Assembly (NCBI GenBank): GCA_029251165.1
Contig: JAQXDW010000023.1
Location: 1-64,000, forward strand
Source of the DNA: Myxococcota bacterium
GTDB taxonomy: Bacteria; Myxococcota_A; UBA796
DNA length: 64,000 nt
Reading direction: 5' to 3'
Part shown: one piece after another, positions 51,075 to 60,700 of the stretch
Layout: each line of letters opens with the position of its first letter
Numbering within the stretch: the stretch's first letter is position 1
Position numbers and translations under genes: made by a program
The notes under the pieces: model-generated
Told to the model about the DNA's origin: nothing
What the model saw: the letters and a program-made list of their open reading frames with translations, nothing else
Database searches by the model: none

Positions 51075-54000
51075 ATGTCGATCAACCTCGGCCGCTTTGA
51101 GCTTCTTGAGCGTGCAGGTCGAGGAGCGATGGGCGAAGTATGGCGGGCCCGCCACCTGGATGCGGACATCCCGGTCGCCGTAAAGCTCCTCAACCATCGC
51201 GGCGTGCGCTCTCCGCTGGCGCAAGAAGCCTTCATCAATGAGATCCGAGTGATCGCAGGCCTGAGGCACTCTGCGGTGATCTCGATCATCGATCAGGGGA
51301 TTGTTCCCCCCAATGGTGAGCTTCCAGCCAGTCGATATCTTGCAATGGAGTGGATCAGCGGCGGGACGCTTCGCCCTCACCTCGGTCGCTTGCCCTGGAA
51401 GCAGATCCGCTCTCTTCTGATCTCGCTGCTGGATGCCCTCGCTCATGCCCACGCGCGCGGAGTGATCCATCGAGACATCAAGCCGGGAAACGTGCTGATG
51501 CGCGCCAATGGTCAGGTGGTCCTGTCTGACTTCGGCCTCGCTCAGGCTGTGGAGCAGCGGTGGGGCGGAGATGCCGTTCTTGCTGGAACCCCGACCTACT
51601 CTGCACCCGAGCAGCTCGCCGGGCGCTGGCGAGATCAGGGTCCATGGACCGATCTCTACTCCCTGGGCTGCCTGGCCTGGGCACTGGCGACCGGGCTGCC
51701 GCCGTACGATCGCCGTCGTCCCTGGGCGTACTACTATCGCGCTCATCATCAGCTTCCGCTGCCGCCGTTTACCCCCAGTCGTTCGGTCCCGTCGGGCTTT
51801 GAGCCGTGGCTCCGCCGACTCCTGGAGAAGCATCCCCTCCAGCGATACGGTCACGCCGCTGATGCGCTGTGGGCGCTCAAGGCGATGGGACCACCAGAGG
51901 GTGAGGACGGCTTGGAGGAGTCTCTCCCGGAGGACGAGGCACCCACTGAGCTGATGACGGCCCCGACTCGTCCGATTGGATCTGCCCCGCTCCTCCTCGA
52001 CATCGAAGAAGAGCCTGCGCTTCGAGCCCTTCCGCACTCCATCGCCCCGATGCCGACCGACTGGCGGGCACACGAGGGGACCGCTCGCCCGATAGAGCCC
52101 GGCCTGAGCCTCTACGTGATGCGTGACATTCCGTTATTCGGTCGCTTTGAGGAACGGGATCTCATCTGGGCTTCGCTTCGGCTGGTGCGTAAAGAGGGGG
52201 CTGGGCGCGCCATTCTCATCCGAGGACCAACTGGATGTGGAAAGAGCCGGCTCGCAGGGTGGATGGGCCAGCGTGCTGAGGAGCTGGGCGGCGCCACTCA
52301 GCTCCATGCGACCCACGCACCCGACACCAATCCGGCTGCTGGCCTGGGCAACATGCTCGCGCGCCACTTTCGGATCAACGGTCTGGAGCGCCGGCTCGCG
52401 ATCGAGCGGCTGTCTTGGCATGGCGACGATGCGGTCTCGCTGACAGACTTCATCTTCTGGGCTGTCGGAGAGTCAGAGTCTCCAGGCGGGCGGTTTCAGT
52501 CTGTTCGAGAGCGTCAACGCATCATTCTCCGTGCGCTCCGCCGCATCATCGATCGCTCCAGGCGACCGCTGATCATCTGGCTGGACGATGTTCAGTGGGG
52601 GCTCGATACGATCTCCTGTGCCGCTGCACTGCTGGAGGCTCAGCCACCGATACCCGCCCTCCTGGTCATGACCGCCCAAGATGAGAGCCTCGCAGAGCGC
52701 CCGCAGGTCTCCCGAGCACTCCAGACCTTCCGCTACCGTGCTGGCTTCGAGGTCATCAAGCTTCGATCACTGCCGATGGAGATACACCGAAGCCTTGTTC
52801 AGTGGCTGCTGGGCAGAGACGGTGAGCTGGTCGATCAGGTCGCGGTGCGGACAAGCGGCAACCCGCTGTTTGCAGTTCACCTGGTCGGGGACTGGGTGCT
52901 TCGTGGTGCGCTGCTGCCCGGTCCGCGCGGCATGGAGCTGCGCTCTGACGAGTCTCCTCAGCTTCCTCCAGACCTCTCTCGGTTCTGGCAGGAGCGCATC
53001 GACCGCATCCTCGGAGAGCTTGAGGCGTCCGCTGGCTTTGCGCTGGAGATCGCAGCGATCCTTGGCGAGCAGGTTGATCAGACCGAGTGGGTCGCGGCTT
53101 GCTTGCTCCAGGACATCACGCCCCCCAGGGAGCTGCTCGACCACCTGTTCGCGTACTGCCTCGTCCGGGTAGAGTCTGGTGCCGGAGGATGGGCGTTTGT
53201 CCACGGCATGCTTCGAGAGGCTGTCCTGGAGCGGGCGGGTGAGCGGTGCGCCACTTGGCACAGCATTTGTGCCCGGATGCTTCAGGAGCGAGATCACGGC
53301 CGCGGAGGGTTTGCGGCTCGCATTGGTCATCACCTCCTCCATGCTGGAGACATACGCGGCGGCACCATGCGACTCCTCGAGGGCGCGCGCGAGCGGTATC
53401 GTAGCGGTGATCATGCACTTGCCTGGATGCTGCTCGTCGAGCGTGAGCAGGCGATGAGCGGCATCGTCAGTGACTCGGATCCGACCTGGGGGGAGGGGTG
53501 GTTGGCTCGGGCCCGAGTTTGTACAGAGCGCGGCGAGCTCGAGGGTGCAGAGCGGTGGCTGGTCCAGACCACCGCCCGTGTTCGTGAACACAGCTGGCAT
53601 CGTCTGAGGCCTCAGGTTCTCTTGGAGTATGCGCAGCTGCACCACTTTCGAGGCGAGATCCGCGTCCTGGAGGACGCGCTCGACGAGGCTCTGAGCCTGG
53701 CCCGCAAGGAGGGGCAAGACTTTGTTGAAGCCTCTGTGCTTCACGGGATTGCTCAATATAGGATGTTACAGGCTGACTTCAAAGGTGCAAAGCGTGCCAC
53801 GCTGAGCGCGGTTCGCATCCTCCGTCGCATCCAGGAGCCCATCGAGGAGACCCGTGGTGTCTTGATTCTCGCAGAGATTGCTCGGCGGCAGGGGTTCCTG
53901 GAGAAGGCAGGGCGACTCCTGCACTCCAACCGGATCCGAACCGTCAAGCTCGGCTCACAGGTCACGACCTGCGCCTGCGACTCTAGTCTCGGTGTGGTTG

Positions 54001-54497
54001 CTCGGATGAAGGGAGACATGGCAGGCGCAGAGCGACTCTTCCGGCGCAGCATCGATGGCCTCCACCAGCTCGGTCTCCCCGCTCATCGAGACAGACTAAA
54101 CCTCGCCGTGGTCATGATCGAGCAGGGGCAGCAGCGTCTTGCCCGCAGCGATCTACAGCGGCTACTCAGCAGCCTGCCTCCAGAGCTTCGACCCCTGCGC
54201 TGCCTGATTCAGGTCGTCCTGCTGATCTGCCTGCCTTCAGTCTCCGCTTGGGAGGAGTGGGCACAGCATGTGTCTGCGGCTCGGATCCAGCTGCCGTTGC
54301 TCAAGCTTGTCGATCCAGATCTGGGATGGGCTTTGACCCGAGCAGGGGAGCAGGCCAGCGCAGCCGGTGCACCGGATCGCGCGCAGGTGGTCCTCAAGAT
54401 GGCGCTTGAGCAGTGGTCGAGTCTTTCAAATACCGAGCAAGTACGAAATGTTAGCTTGATGATTTCCGATCTTTCTGCAGCGCGGATCGTGTCCTGA
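51075..54497 (+). CDS. Ser/Thr protein kinase fused to an AAA-type ATPase and TPR helices
   Basis: 1140 residues. Kinase domain ~1-270: glycine loop GRGAMGEV, Lys37 in VAVK, HRD (132-134) with Lys137, DFG (152-154) and the APE-like SAPEQ. A Pro/Glu-rich linker leads to an AAA_16/STAND-like ATPase with Walker A GPTGCGKS (384-391) and Walker B LIIWLDDVQW. From about 700 to the end the sequence is helical TPR-like repeats. It resembles myxobacterial Pkn-ATPase signal proteins. TACACT lies 7 bases before the ATG with no ribosome site, so a leaderless mRNA is likely. Confidence 0.9.
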   Translation: MSINLGRFELLERAGRGAMGEVWRARHLDADIPVAVKLLNHRGVRSPLAQEAFINEIRVIAGLRHSAVISIIDQGIVPPNGELPASRYLAMEWISGGTLRPHLGRLPWKQIRSLLISLLDALAHAHARGVIHRDIKPGNVLMRANGQVVLSDFGLAQAVEQRWGGDAVLAGTPTYSAPEQLAGRWRDQGPWTDLYSLGCLAWALATGLPPYDRRRPWAYYYRAHHQLPLPPFTPSRSVPSGFEPWLRRLLEKHPLQRYGHAADALWALKAMGPPEGEDGLEESLPEDEAPTELMTAPTRPIGSAPLLLDIEEEPALRALPHSIAPMPTDWRAHEGTARPIEPGLSLYVMRDIPLFGRFEERDLIWASLRLVRKEGAGRAILIRGPTGCGKSRLAGWMGQRAEELGGATQLHATHAPDTNPAAGLGNMLARHFRINGLERRLAIERLSWHGDDAVSLTDFIFWAVGESESPGGRFQSVRERQRIILRALRRIIDRSRRPLIIWLDDVQWGLDTISCAAALLEAQPPIPALLVMTAQDESLAERPQVSRALQTFRYRAGFEVIKLRSLPMEIHRSLVQWLLGRDGELVDQVAVRTSGNPLFAVHLVGDWVLRGALLPGPRGMELRSDESPQLPPDLSRFWQERIDRILGELEASAGFALEIAAILGEQVDQTEWVAACLLQDITPPRELLDHLFAYCLVRVESGAGGWAFVHGMLREAVLERAGERCATWHSICARMLQERDHGRGGFAARIGHHLLHAGDIRGGTMRLLEGARERYRSGDHALAWMLLVEREQAMSGIVSDSDPTWGEGWLARARVCTERGELEGAERWLVQTTARVREHSWHRLRPQVLLEYAQLHHFRGEIRVLEDALDEALSLARKEGQDFVEASVLHGIAQYRMLQADFKGAKRATLSAVRILRRIQEPIEETRGVLILAEIARRQGFLEKAGRLLHSNRIRTVKLGSQVTTCACDSSLGVVARMKGDMAGAERLFRRSIDGLHQLGLPAHRDRLNLAVVMIEQGQQRLARSDLQRLLSSLPPELRPLRCLIQVVLLICLPSVSAWEEWAQHVSAARIQLPLLKLVDPDLGWALTRAGEQASAAGAPDRAQVVLKMALEQWSSLSNTEQVRNVSLMISDLSAARIVS

Positions 54498-54505
54498 AAG
54501 TATGG

Positions 54506-54533
54506 TTGTCTTGTTAAGAAAGTATGATATACA
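54506..54533 (+). promoter_or_regulatory. Candidate promoter for the small gene at 54617
   Basis: TTGTCT (54506-54511), 16-base spacer and TATACA (54528-54533) stand in an AT-richer gap just after the kinase stop. Confidence 0.45.
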
Positions 54534-54616
54534 GAGATTGGAAGCACCGCCCAGCCGCTTGGTTGCTCCGTCTTGCTCGACAAACGCGTCGAATTTCCAT
54601 CACTTGAGGGTCCCAA

Positions 54617-54928
54617 TTGAAGTTCTTCTATTTCAAAGACAGCTCAGGCGGAGACCCGGTCTTGATGGTTGGCAAGGACCTCAGCAGCGCGCAGCTGGAG
54701 GCACTCGAGAGTTGCTCAGAGCAGTACGCTCGCGGCGAGCTGATCACGGGAACCAAAGGGCTCATCTTCCAGGTTGAGCACGACGATCTCTCCGAGCTGG
54801 ACATCGACGGCCTGCAGTACGACATCCAGAACTACTTCAGCCGCAAGGTCTCTGCGCTCAAGAGTGCTCGGGTCGTCACTCGTGCCACCTCCCATACCGG
54901 TCGCTGGGAGAACGAGCTGTCGCTGTAG
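54617..54928 (+). CDS. Small hypothetical protein
   Basis: 103 residues, TTG start with GAGGG about 6 bases upstream. A compact alpha+beta sequence (FYFKDSSGGDPVLMVG; SSAQLEALESCSEQYARGEL; SELDIDGLQYDIQNYFSRK). No signal or membrane helix. Not recognised. The codon usage is that of an ordinary gene. Confidence 0.65.
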   Translation: MKFFYFKDSSGGDPVLMVGKDLSSAQLEALESCSEQYARGELITGTKGLIFQVEHDDLSELDIDGLQYDIQNYFSRKVSALKSARVVTRATSHTGRWENELSL

Positions 54929-54950
54929 CGGCCATTTGACCTGATCACAG

Positions 54951-55080
54951 TGTCGACTATCCGGCCTGTGTCGACTATCCGGCCTGTGTTGACTATCCGG
55001 CCTGCTGTCCGTGTTCTTCGTGCTGCCCGTGTTCTTCGTGCTGCTCGTGTTCTTCGTGCTGCCCGTGTTCTTGGTCTCCG
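54951..55080. repeat. Two adjoining 18-base tandem repeats at a gene's 3' end
   Basis: TGTCGACTATCCGGCCTG occurs at 54951, 54969 and (one change) 54987. Adjacent, CCGTGTTCTTCGTGCTGC occurs at 55009, 55027, 55045 (one change) and in part at 55063. Both arrays have the same 18-base period. On the minus strand the second encodes Glu-Glu-His/Gly-Gln-His repeats and the first holds the stop codon in each unit. Confidence 0.85.
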
Positions 55081-56411
55081 GTCTCGACAGTGCGCCGACG
55101 GAAAACCAGCCAGCGTATTGGACGACGCAGCAGCAATCCCAGAAGCCCCAGGTCCAGCAGCAGCAGCAGCCAGCCGCCGGTCGGTGCGGGCGCTTCTGTA
55201 CTCAGTGGCAGTGATGGCGGCGGGTCAAACCAGGCTCTGGCGGTGAGGCCATGGAAGAGGATTGCCTCACCCAGCAGCGGCGCCAGGATGTGCCCTCGAC
55301 CCTCACCGAGATCGCTCGGGAGCCCTGCCGCCAGTGCGCTGCGGAGGATGGTGCTGTAGGCAACCTGATCACCATAGAGTCGCGCGGGAGCCAGCCCGAG
55401 TGCGGTCGCAATGGTCCCCAGACCGCCCACCACTGGCCCTGCCTCGATGTCGCTTCCGCCCTCTCCAGGCCACTCTCGAAAGCCGCCGAAGCCCAGCACG
55501 CTGTCCAGTCGCTGCGCTCGGTATCCGGTGTACAGGGCTGCTGCGCTCTCTGGTGCGAATTGCGCCAGGTAGAAGATCGTCGGGCTCAGCGCACTCCCGC
55601 GCGGGATCCCTGAGTCGGGCATCGGCTCGAGTCGGGTGCCGTCGGTGTTGATCGGGAGTGCCTCGGGGTTCGTCAGGGCGAAGGGATGCAGCCCTTCCGA
55701 GCTGAGCTCAGCCACCTCGGCCAGCCAGTCCGCGCTTGGCTCAGCGGCCAGCGTTGTCCCGTGGATGCGGTCGTACAAGCTCGCCCCGGCCAGGGTGAGG
55801 GCCTGATCTGCCGGCCACTTATAGGAGTTGGGGTAGGAGCGACTGTGGAGGTCGCCGTCGTCTGTCATTCGAGCGAGCTGGTAGCGAACGATTCGGCCAT
55901 GCAGGTCGTCGTACGCTGTGGTGCCGCTGAGGTAGCGGGCGCACCCCAGGGTCAGGCTCAGGTGGCCGAGGTAGAATCCCCAGTCATCGTAATTGTCGAT
56001 CTCTGTGAGGGGAGTGTCGTAGGGAGAGATGTCATCCGAGGTGGCGCGGACTGCGACTTCCTCCAAGAGGCTTCCGATCTCAGCGAGGCGTTTCTCGTCT
56101 CCGGATGCGGATGCTGCGGTTCCCATGGACATCAGGCCTGTCGCCATGTGAGACAGCGCGGCGATCTTCCAGCCCGAGACAGACACTCCTGGTGGATCGC
56201 CATATCCCTCAAACGGCGCCTCAAGGTGAGCCTTGAGGTACTGATAGCTTGCTTCTATCCTTTCATTATTCGGATCACCGGGCTCTCCCTCGCCTGGGCT
56301 GAGCGCCGACTCCAGGAGGCCCGGCAGCGCCAGCAGCAGCGGCACGACCAGCAAGACCCGGGGGAGTCCCCGAATCACCGCTTCGATGCCAAATGCCGTC
56401 CGTTGCTGCAT
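54993..56411 (-). CDS. Membrane protein with a His/Glu repeat tail
   Basis: 472 residues. An N-terminal membrane segment (RVLLVVPLLLALPGLL), a ~370-residue extracytoplasmic helical domain of alpha/alpha-toroid type (ALSHMATGLMSMG; DNYDDWGFYLGHLSLTLG; YPNSYKWPADQALTLAG) and a C-terminal helix (WLLLLLDLGLLGLLL). After RRPIRWLVFRRR comes a tail of about 27 residues made of EEHGQH-type repeats, likely metal-binding or acidic-buffering on the cytosolic side. The family was not identified; linalool dehydratase-like proteins share the fold. It diverges from the uracil-DNA glycosylase gene. Confidence 0.72.
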   Translation of the reverse strand: MQQRTAFGIEAVIRGLPRVLLVVPLLLALPGLLESALSPGEGEPGDPNNERIEASYQYLKAHLEAPFEGYGDPPGVSVSGWKIAALSHMATGLMSMGTAASASGDEKRLAEIGSLLEEVAVRATSDDISPYDTPLTEIDNYDDWGFYLGHLSLTLGCARYLSGTTAYDDLHGRIVRYQLARMTDDGDLHSRSYPNSYKWPADQALTLAGASLYDRIHGTTLAAEPSADWLAEVAELSSEGLHPFALTNPEALPINTDGTRLEPMPDSGIPRGSALSPTIFYLAQFAPESAAALYTGYRAQRLDSVLGFGGFREWPGEGGSDIEAGPVVGGLGTIATALGLAPARLYGDQVAYSTILRSALAAGLPSDLGEGRGHILAPLLGEAILFHGLTARAWFDPPPSLPLSTEAPAPTGGWLLLLLDLGLLGLLLRRPIRWLVFRRRTVETGDQEHGQHEEHEQHEEHGQHEEHGQQAG

Positions 56412-56427
56412 TGGGGGGGAGTGTACT

Positions 56428-57138
56428 ATGGAGGCAACGGAGAGCCTGATGTCCGAGCCCGCGAAGCGTCCTCAGCTTGAGCCCTCCTGGCTCGAAGCCC
56501 TCGAGCCAGAATTCCGCATGCCATATATGGTCGCGCTGCGAGCCTTCCTGCGCGAGGAGAAGAAGCGCTACCGCGTCTATCCCCCCGGAAAGGAGATGTT
56601 CCGTGCCTTCTGGCTCACCCCGCTAGACACGGTCCGTGTGGTTATCCTCGGTCAGGATCCTTACCACGGCGCCGGGCAGGCCCACGGGCTGTGCTTCTCG
56701 GTGCGGAAGGGCGTTCGGCCGCCGCCATCTCTTCAGAACATCTTCCGCGAGATCCATGCTGACCTTGGGATCGAAGCGCCCGCCCATGGCGAGCTGACCC
56801 ACTGGGCGGAGCAAGGGGTCTTGATGCTGAACACCGTGCTCAGCGTCCGCCATCGGGCTGCGAATTCCCACCGCGACCGTGGCTGGGAGCGCTTCACTGA
56901 TCGGGTCATTGAGGAGCTGAATGCCCGGCGGACGGGGCTTGTGTTCGTCCTGTGGGGAGCCGCCGCGGGCAAGAAGGCGCAGATGATCGATTCAAGCCGA
57001 CACCTGATCCTCCGCAGCTCACACCCATCCCCCTACTCGGTGGAGCGGGGGTTCTCTGGCTGCAAGCACTTCTCGACGATCAACACCCACCTCACTGGGC
57101 TCGGGCAGGAGCCGATCGACTGGTCGCTGCCCGCGTGA
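56428..57138 (+). CDS. ung: Uracil-DNA glycosylase, family 1
   Basis: 236 residues. Active-site GQDPYHGAGQAHGLCFSV contains the catalytic Asp, and HPSPYSVERGF is the DNA minor-groove loop. It removes uracil from DNA. ATG 56428 follows a GGGGGGAG run; ATG 56449 with GGAGAG is almost equally good. It converges on the HAD gene, with 3 bases between the stop codons. Confidence 0.95.
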   Translation: MEATESLMSEPAKRPQLEPSWLEALEPEFRMPYMVALRAFLREEKKRYRVYPPGKEMFRAFWLTPLDTVRVVILGQDPYHGAGQAHGLCFSVRKGVRPPPSLQNIFREIHADLGIEAPAHGELTHWAEQGVLMLNTVLSVRHRAANSHRDRGWERFTDRVIEELNARRTGLVFVLWGAAAGKKAQMIDSSRHLILRSSHPSPYSVERGFSGCKHFSTINTHLTGLGQEPIDWSLPA

Positions 57139-57141
57139 GGT

Positions 57142-57741
57142 CTACCAGCGCGAGGATGGCAGGAGCGCATCGAGGCGGGCGACCCGAACATCGCAGGGCC
57201 AGTCCCGACCACCGAGCCGGTCGATGAGCACCGTCGCAGTCCCGGCCGCAGCACCCGCCTCCAGGTCAAACTGAAAGTCTCCGACCATCACGGTGTCGCT
57301 GGGCTCGGCACGCCAGCTGGTCAGGATCTTCTGGATTCCCTCTGGCGATGGCTTGGGGGCTGCGTTGTCCCGTCCGAGCACAAACCGGGGGTTGAAGAAG
57401 CGCGCGAGACCGGCAGCCTGGAGGGTCATCGAGGCGACCTTGCTGCTGTTTCGGGTCAGGATCCCGAGCCGGTAGTGCTGCTCATCGAGGTACGACAGCA
57501 GCCTCACGGCATCATCTGCAGCGGTTGCCTTACGGGCGAGCTTCTCTTCCCAGCGGTTGAGGCGCTTGTTGAGCTGTGCCGCCTCGTCCTCGGGGAGCTC
57601 TCGCAGGTACTCCAGGATTGGTCGATCGGGGGGAAGATCATATTTTGCCTTGAAGGCAGCAAAGTCATGGGCGGCATGCGTGAGCGTGCCATCCATGTCG
57701 AAGATCCAGTGCCGTCGTGTAAGCAGGCTCGTGTCAGCCAT
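57142..57741 (-). CDS. HAD-superfamily phosphatase
   Basis: 199 residues. HAD motif I FDMDGTL, motif II Thr in ILTRNS, motif III Lys in AAPKPSPEG and motif IV GDFQFDLEAG are intact, with a helical cap between motifs I and II (subfamily IA). Likely a phosphoglycolate-type or nucleotide phosphatase. The start overlaps the end of the repeat-protein gene by 8 bases, so translation is coupled. Confidence 0.9.
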   Translation of the reverse strand: MADTSLLTRRHWIFDMDGTLTHAAHDFAAFKAKYDLPPDRPILEYLRELPEDEAAQLNKRLNRWEEKLARKATAADDAVRLLSYLDEQHYRLGILTRNSSKVASMTLQAAGLARFFNPRFVLGRDNAAPKPSPEGIQKILTSWRAEPSDTVMVGDFQFDLEAGAAAGTATVLIDRLGGRDWPCDVRVARLDALLPSSRW

Positions 57742-60700
57742 TCTTCTGAGCATCCTTGATCATTTTCTGCACCGCCTCTTCACTGCGGAGCGCATTGGGG
57801 AGGTGGCTCCGGGTCCAGTTCAGCAGCACATTGAGGTCTTGCTTGAGGGACGGAGTATTCTTCAGCACTATCCATAGATCATGAACATTGTACTCTACTC
57901 CGTCCTCAATGAGGACTTCCTTTTGCGTCGCGCGGGGTGCAAGTGCCTGCTCATGCCAGCTCCAGACCGTTTTAATGACCGTGCTCAGCTGGCTGCTGGT
58001 GAGGCCATGGCTCTCGACTTTCTCAGGGGCATCGCGCTGAGCATGGCGATCAGTGATGCTCGATGCTCGGCTGAATAGCTGCTGGATGTCCGCGGCGATG
58101 CTGCTGATTCGACCACGCAGCCCGAATGAGATGTCGGGCTCCGGGGACTGGCTTTGAATGAGATTCAGGTTGGTCTCCACGGCCGAGAGGCGATCGCTGA
58201 GGGTGGGGAGCGCGCTGAGGAGGGCGGCAACCTGGGCTGCATCTGGCGTGCTCTCCAGGTCTGAGCAGGTTGCTTGATGGGTGAGCAGCTCGTCGGTGAT
58301 GGCGGACAGGCGCGGTGCCTTGTCTGCTCCGATCTCCAGAAGACCTGGCCACTGCTCGACCCAGCTGGCCTTGGGATGTGGAGTCGAGATGGTCTCGTGG
58401 AGCCTCAGCCAGGCCTCCGCTTTTAGCCGGGCGCGCCCCGCAGCGGTGACCCAGCTCTCCTCATTGGACAGCGGCGGCAGGTGCTCCAGGCTTGTTGCCA
58501 GCGCTAAGAGATCTGCGTCCAGCGAGCGGCTGGTGATGGTGTCTTGCTGCCTGCGTGCAGCCTGAGAGGCAACCTCAATCAGCCCGGTGAGCGTTGCGAC
58601 GGCGCTGCTGTTGGTCTGACTCAGCGCACGGAGCGGAGCATCTCTCTCGCAGAGGCTGGTGATGATGGCAGCGCAGCCTTCGCGCTCGGTGCGCAGCCTC
58701 TTGAGCTCAACCCGCAGGTTGGTCAGCGCGCTCAGCGATTCCGCTCCGGTCAGCGTGCGCGCGGTGTCCTGGAGGATGCGCGTGCGGCTGTCGAGCGAGA
58801 GAATGTTGGTGACATCGGCGGCGGCTGTGGTGGATGTGAGGCGCCAGGACTGGAGCTTCTTGAGGTCAGCGGTGTCTCCGCTGTCTCCGAGCGTGGTGTT
58901 GAGGGGCGCCCACTCTGTGAGCAGCCGGCCCAGTGTCGTGACAGCGGCGGACCATCTCTCCGCGCTGCCCTCGGCATCCAGCACCGTCATCGTGGACTCG
59001 ATCTTCGCAGCGAGCGCTGCCATCTCAGCCTGCTGTGTGGCGCGCGCCGCCTCCCGCCTCGCCTCGGTGTCCTCTTGCATGCGGAGGGTCTCCTCCAGCT
59101 CTCTGAGGATCTCCGGCTGCTCATTGAGGAGTGTGATGAAGCCGACAAATGGATTCGCGAAGGGGCACGCCTCTCCGTCATGGCAGAGTGACTCCACCTC
59201 GGTGAGCGTGTGCTCTGAGAGGGTCTGGATTCGGCTCTGCAGTTCGCTGGCTTGGCCAGTGCTCACGGCAGTTTGTTCGCGAATCTCTTCGGCGAGGAGG
59301 GCGATCCTGGCGCGGAGTGTCTCTTGCTGGTCAAGCCTCGGCGAGCCCTTGTGGAGGATGAGCTCCTGTGCGCGTAGGCGCGCCTCTCGGGTGGTCTGCC
59401 CCGTGCTCAGAGTGTCGTTGAGGCTCGCCCACTTCTTGAGCAGTCCCTCCAGCGCGGTCGCATTGGAGCGCCAGATGTCAACAGATGCGATCCGCGACAG
59501 CGCCTGTGTAGAGGCCTCGATCTCTCCGTAGAGGGCCTGCATGTCCGCCGTTGTCTCGCGATCTTCCGCAGCCTGCTCCGCCTGCTTCAGCAGTGCCTGG
59601 GCCTGCGCGCGGACCTGGTCGATGCGCTTCCTCAGCGCAGCGGTCTTTCCGAGCATCGCTGCGAGCGATCTGTGGAGGTGCAGTCGGCGCGCGAAGGTCT
59701 CCAGGGAAGAGCGGATGGTGGAGAGCGCGATGGTTGGCTTCTCGAGACCGCTGAGGATCTCCTGGAGCGCGGGAGCAGTCAGGGCGGTCACCTGGATCTG
59801 GCAGGCGGACTCCTGCTCGGTGATGCTCTCCTCGATGCCGATCAGCCCCGCCACGCTCTCCAGCGCATCCTCCAGCGCCCTCTTCTCTTCGTGAAGGCTG
59901 TCGGTGTCTTGGGGCAGCACGCCGTCTTGACGTCGCTCGTTGCGGTCATCCCACTCATCGATGATGTCGATGATCTTGAGCGCCTCTCTCTTCCAGACGT
60001 CGGGGGCGGCCAGCTGGGCCAGCGCGGTGAGACCCTGGAGGATCTTGTCGTGGTCAAGCTCGATGGCCTTGACGAGTTCGGCATGCTGTTCTGCGCCGCT
60101 GAGGCTCTCGCTGAGCGACGCGACCAGCGAGGAGACGTGACGGGAGGTGCTGCTGGCTGCCGCGATCATGCCGGTGACCGCAGCGGTCTCTTGGTTGCGC
60201 TTGCCCAGGAGGTGGAGCTGCTCGGTCAGTGCTCTCTCCAGCTGACGCGCGTCTCTCAGCGCGACGCCGAGCTGGAGGTGCTCCAGCGTGAGCGATGCCG
60301 CCGTCTCGGCGAGCATGCGGTACGCCGTGTAGAGGTCGGGCAGCGTCGAGACCACCTTGCGGCACGCCTCGATGTGGCTGTCGAGATCCGCAAAGCGGTC
60401 GGAGTCGCTGTCCTCCTCGCGGAGGGCATGCTGCGCCTCCCTGGTCTCCAGGTCCGCCGTGAGGTCAGCCGCGATCGTTGACCAGGCCTCGACCTCGCCG
60501 GTCTGGTTCAGCGATGCGAGGTGCGCTGTGATGCGGATGCTCAGTGCATCCTCGACGTCCGGTTCCGCTTCGGTGTGCTCGATCCGCGCCTCGTCCTGCC
60601 CGACGGGGGTGCTCTCCGTGAGGTCGCCGTCTTCGCTCTGGTCGACCAGCTCCTCGAGGTGTGTCCTGAAGCGGTCCTTCTCCTGCTCGACGGAGATGCC

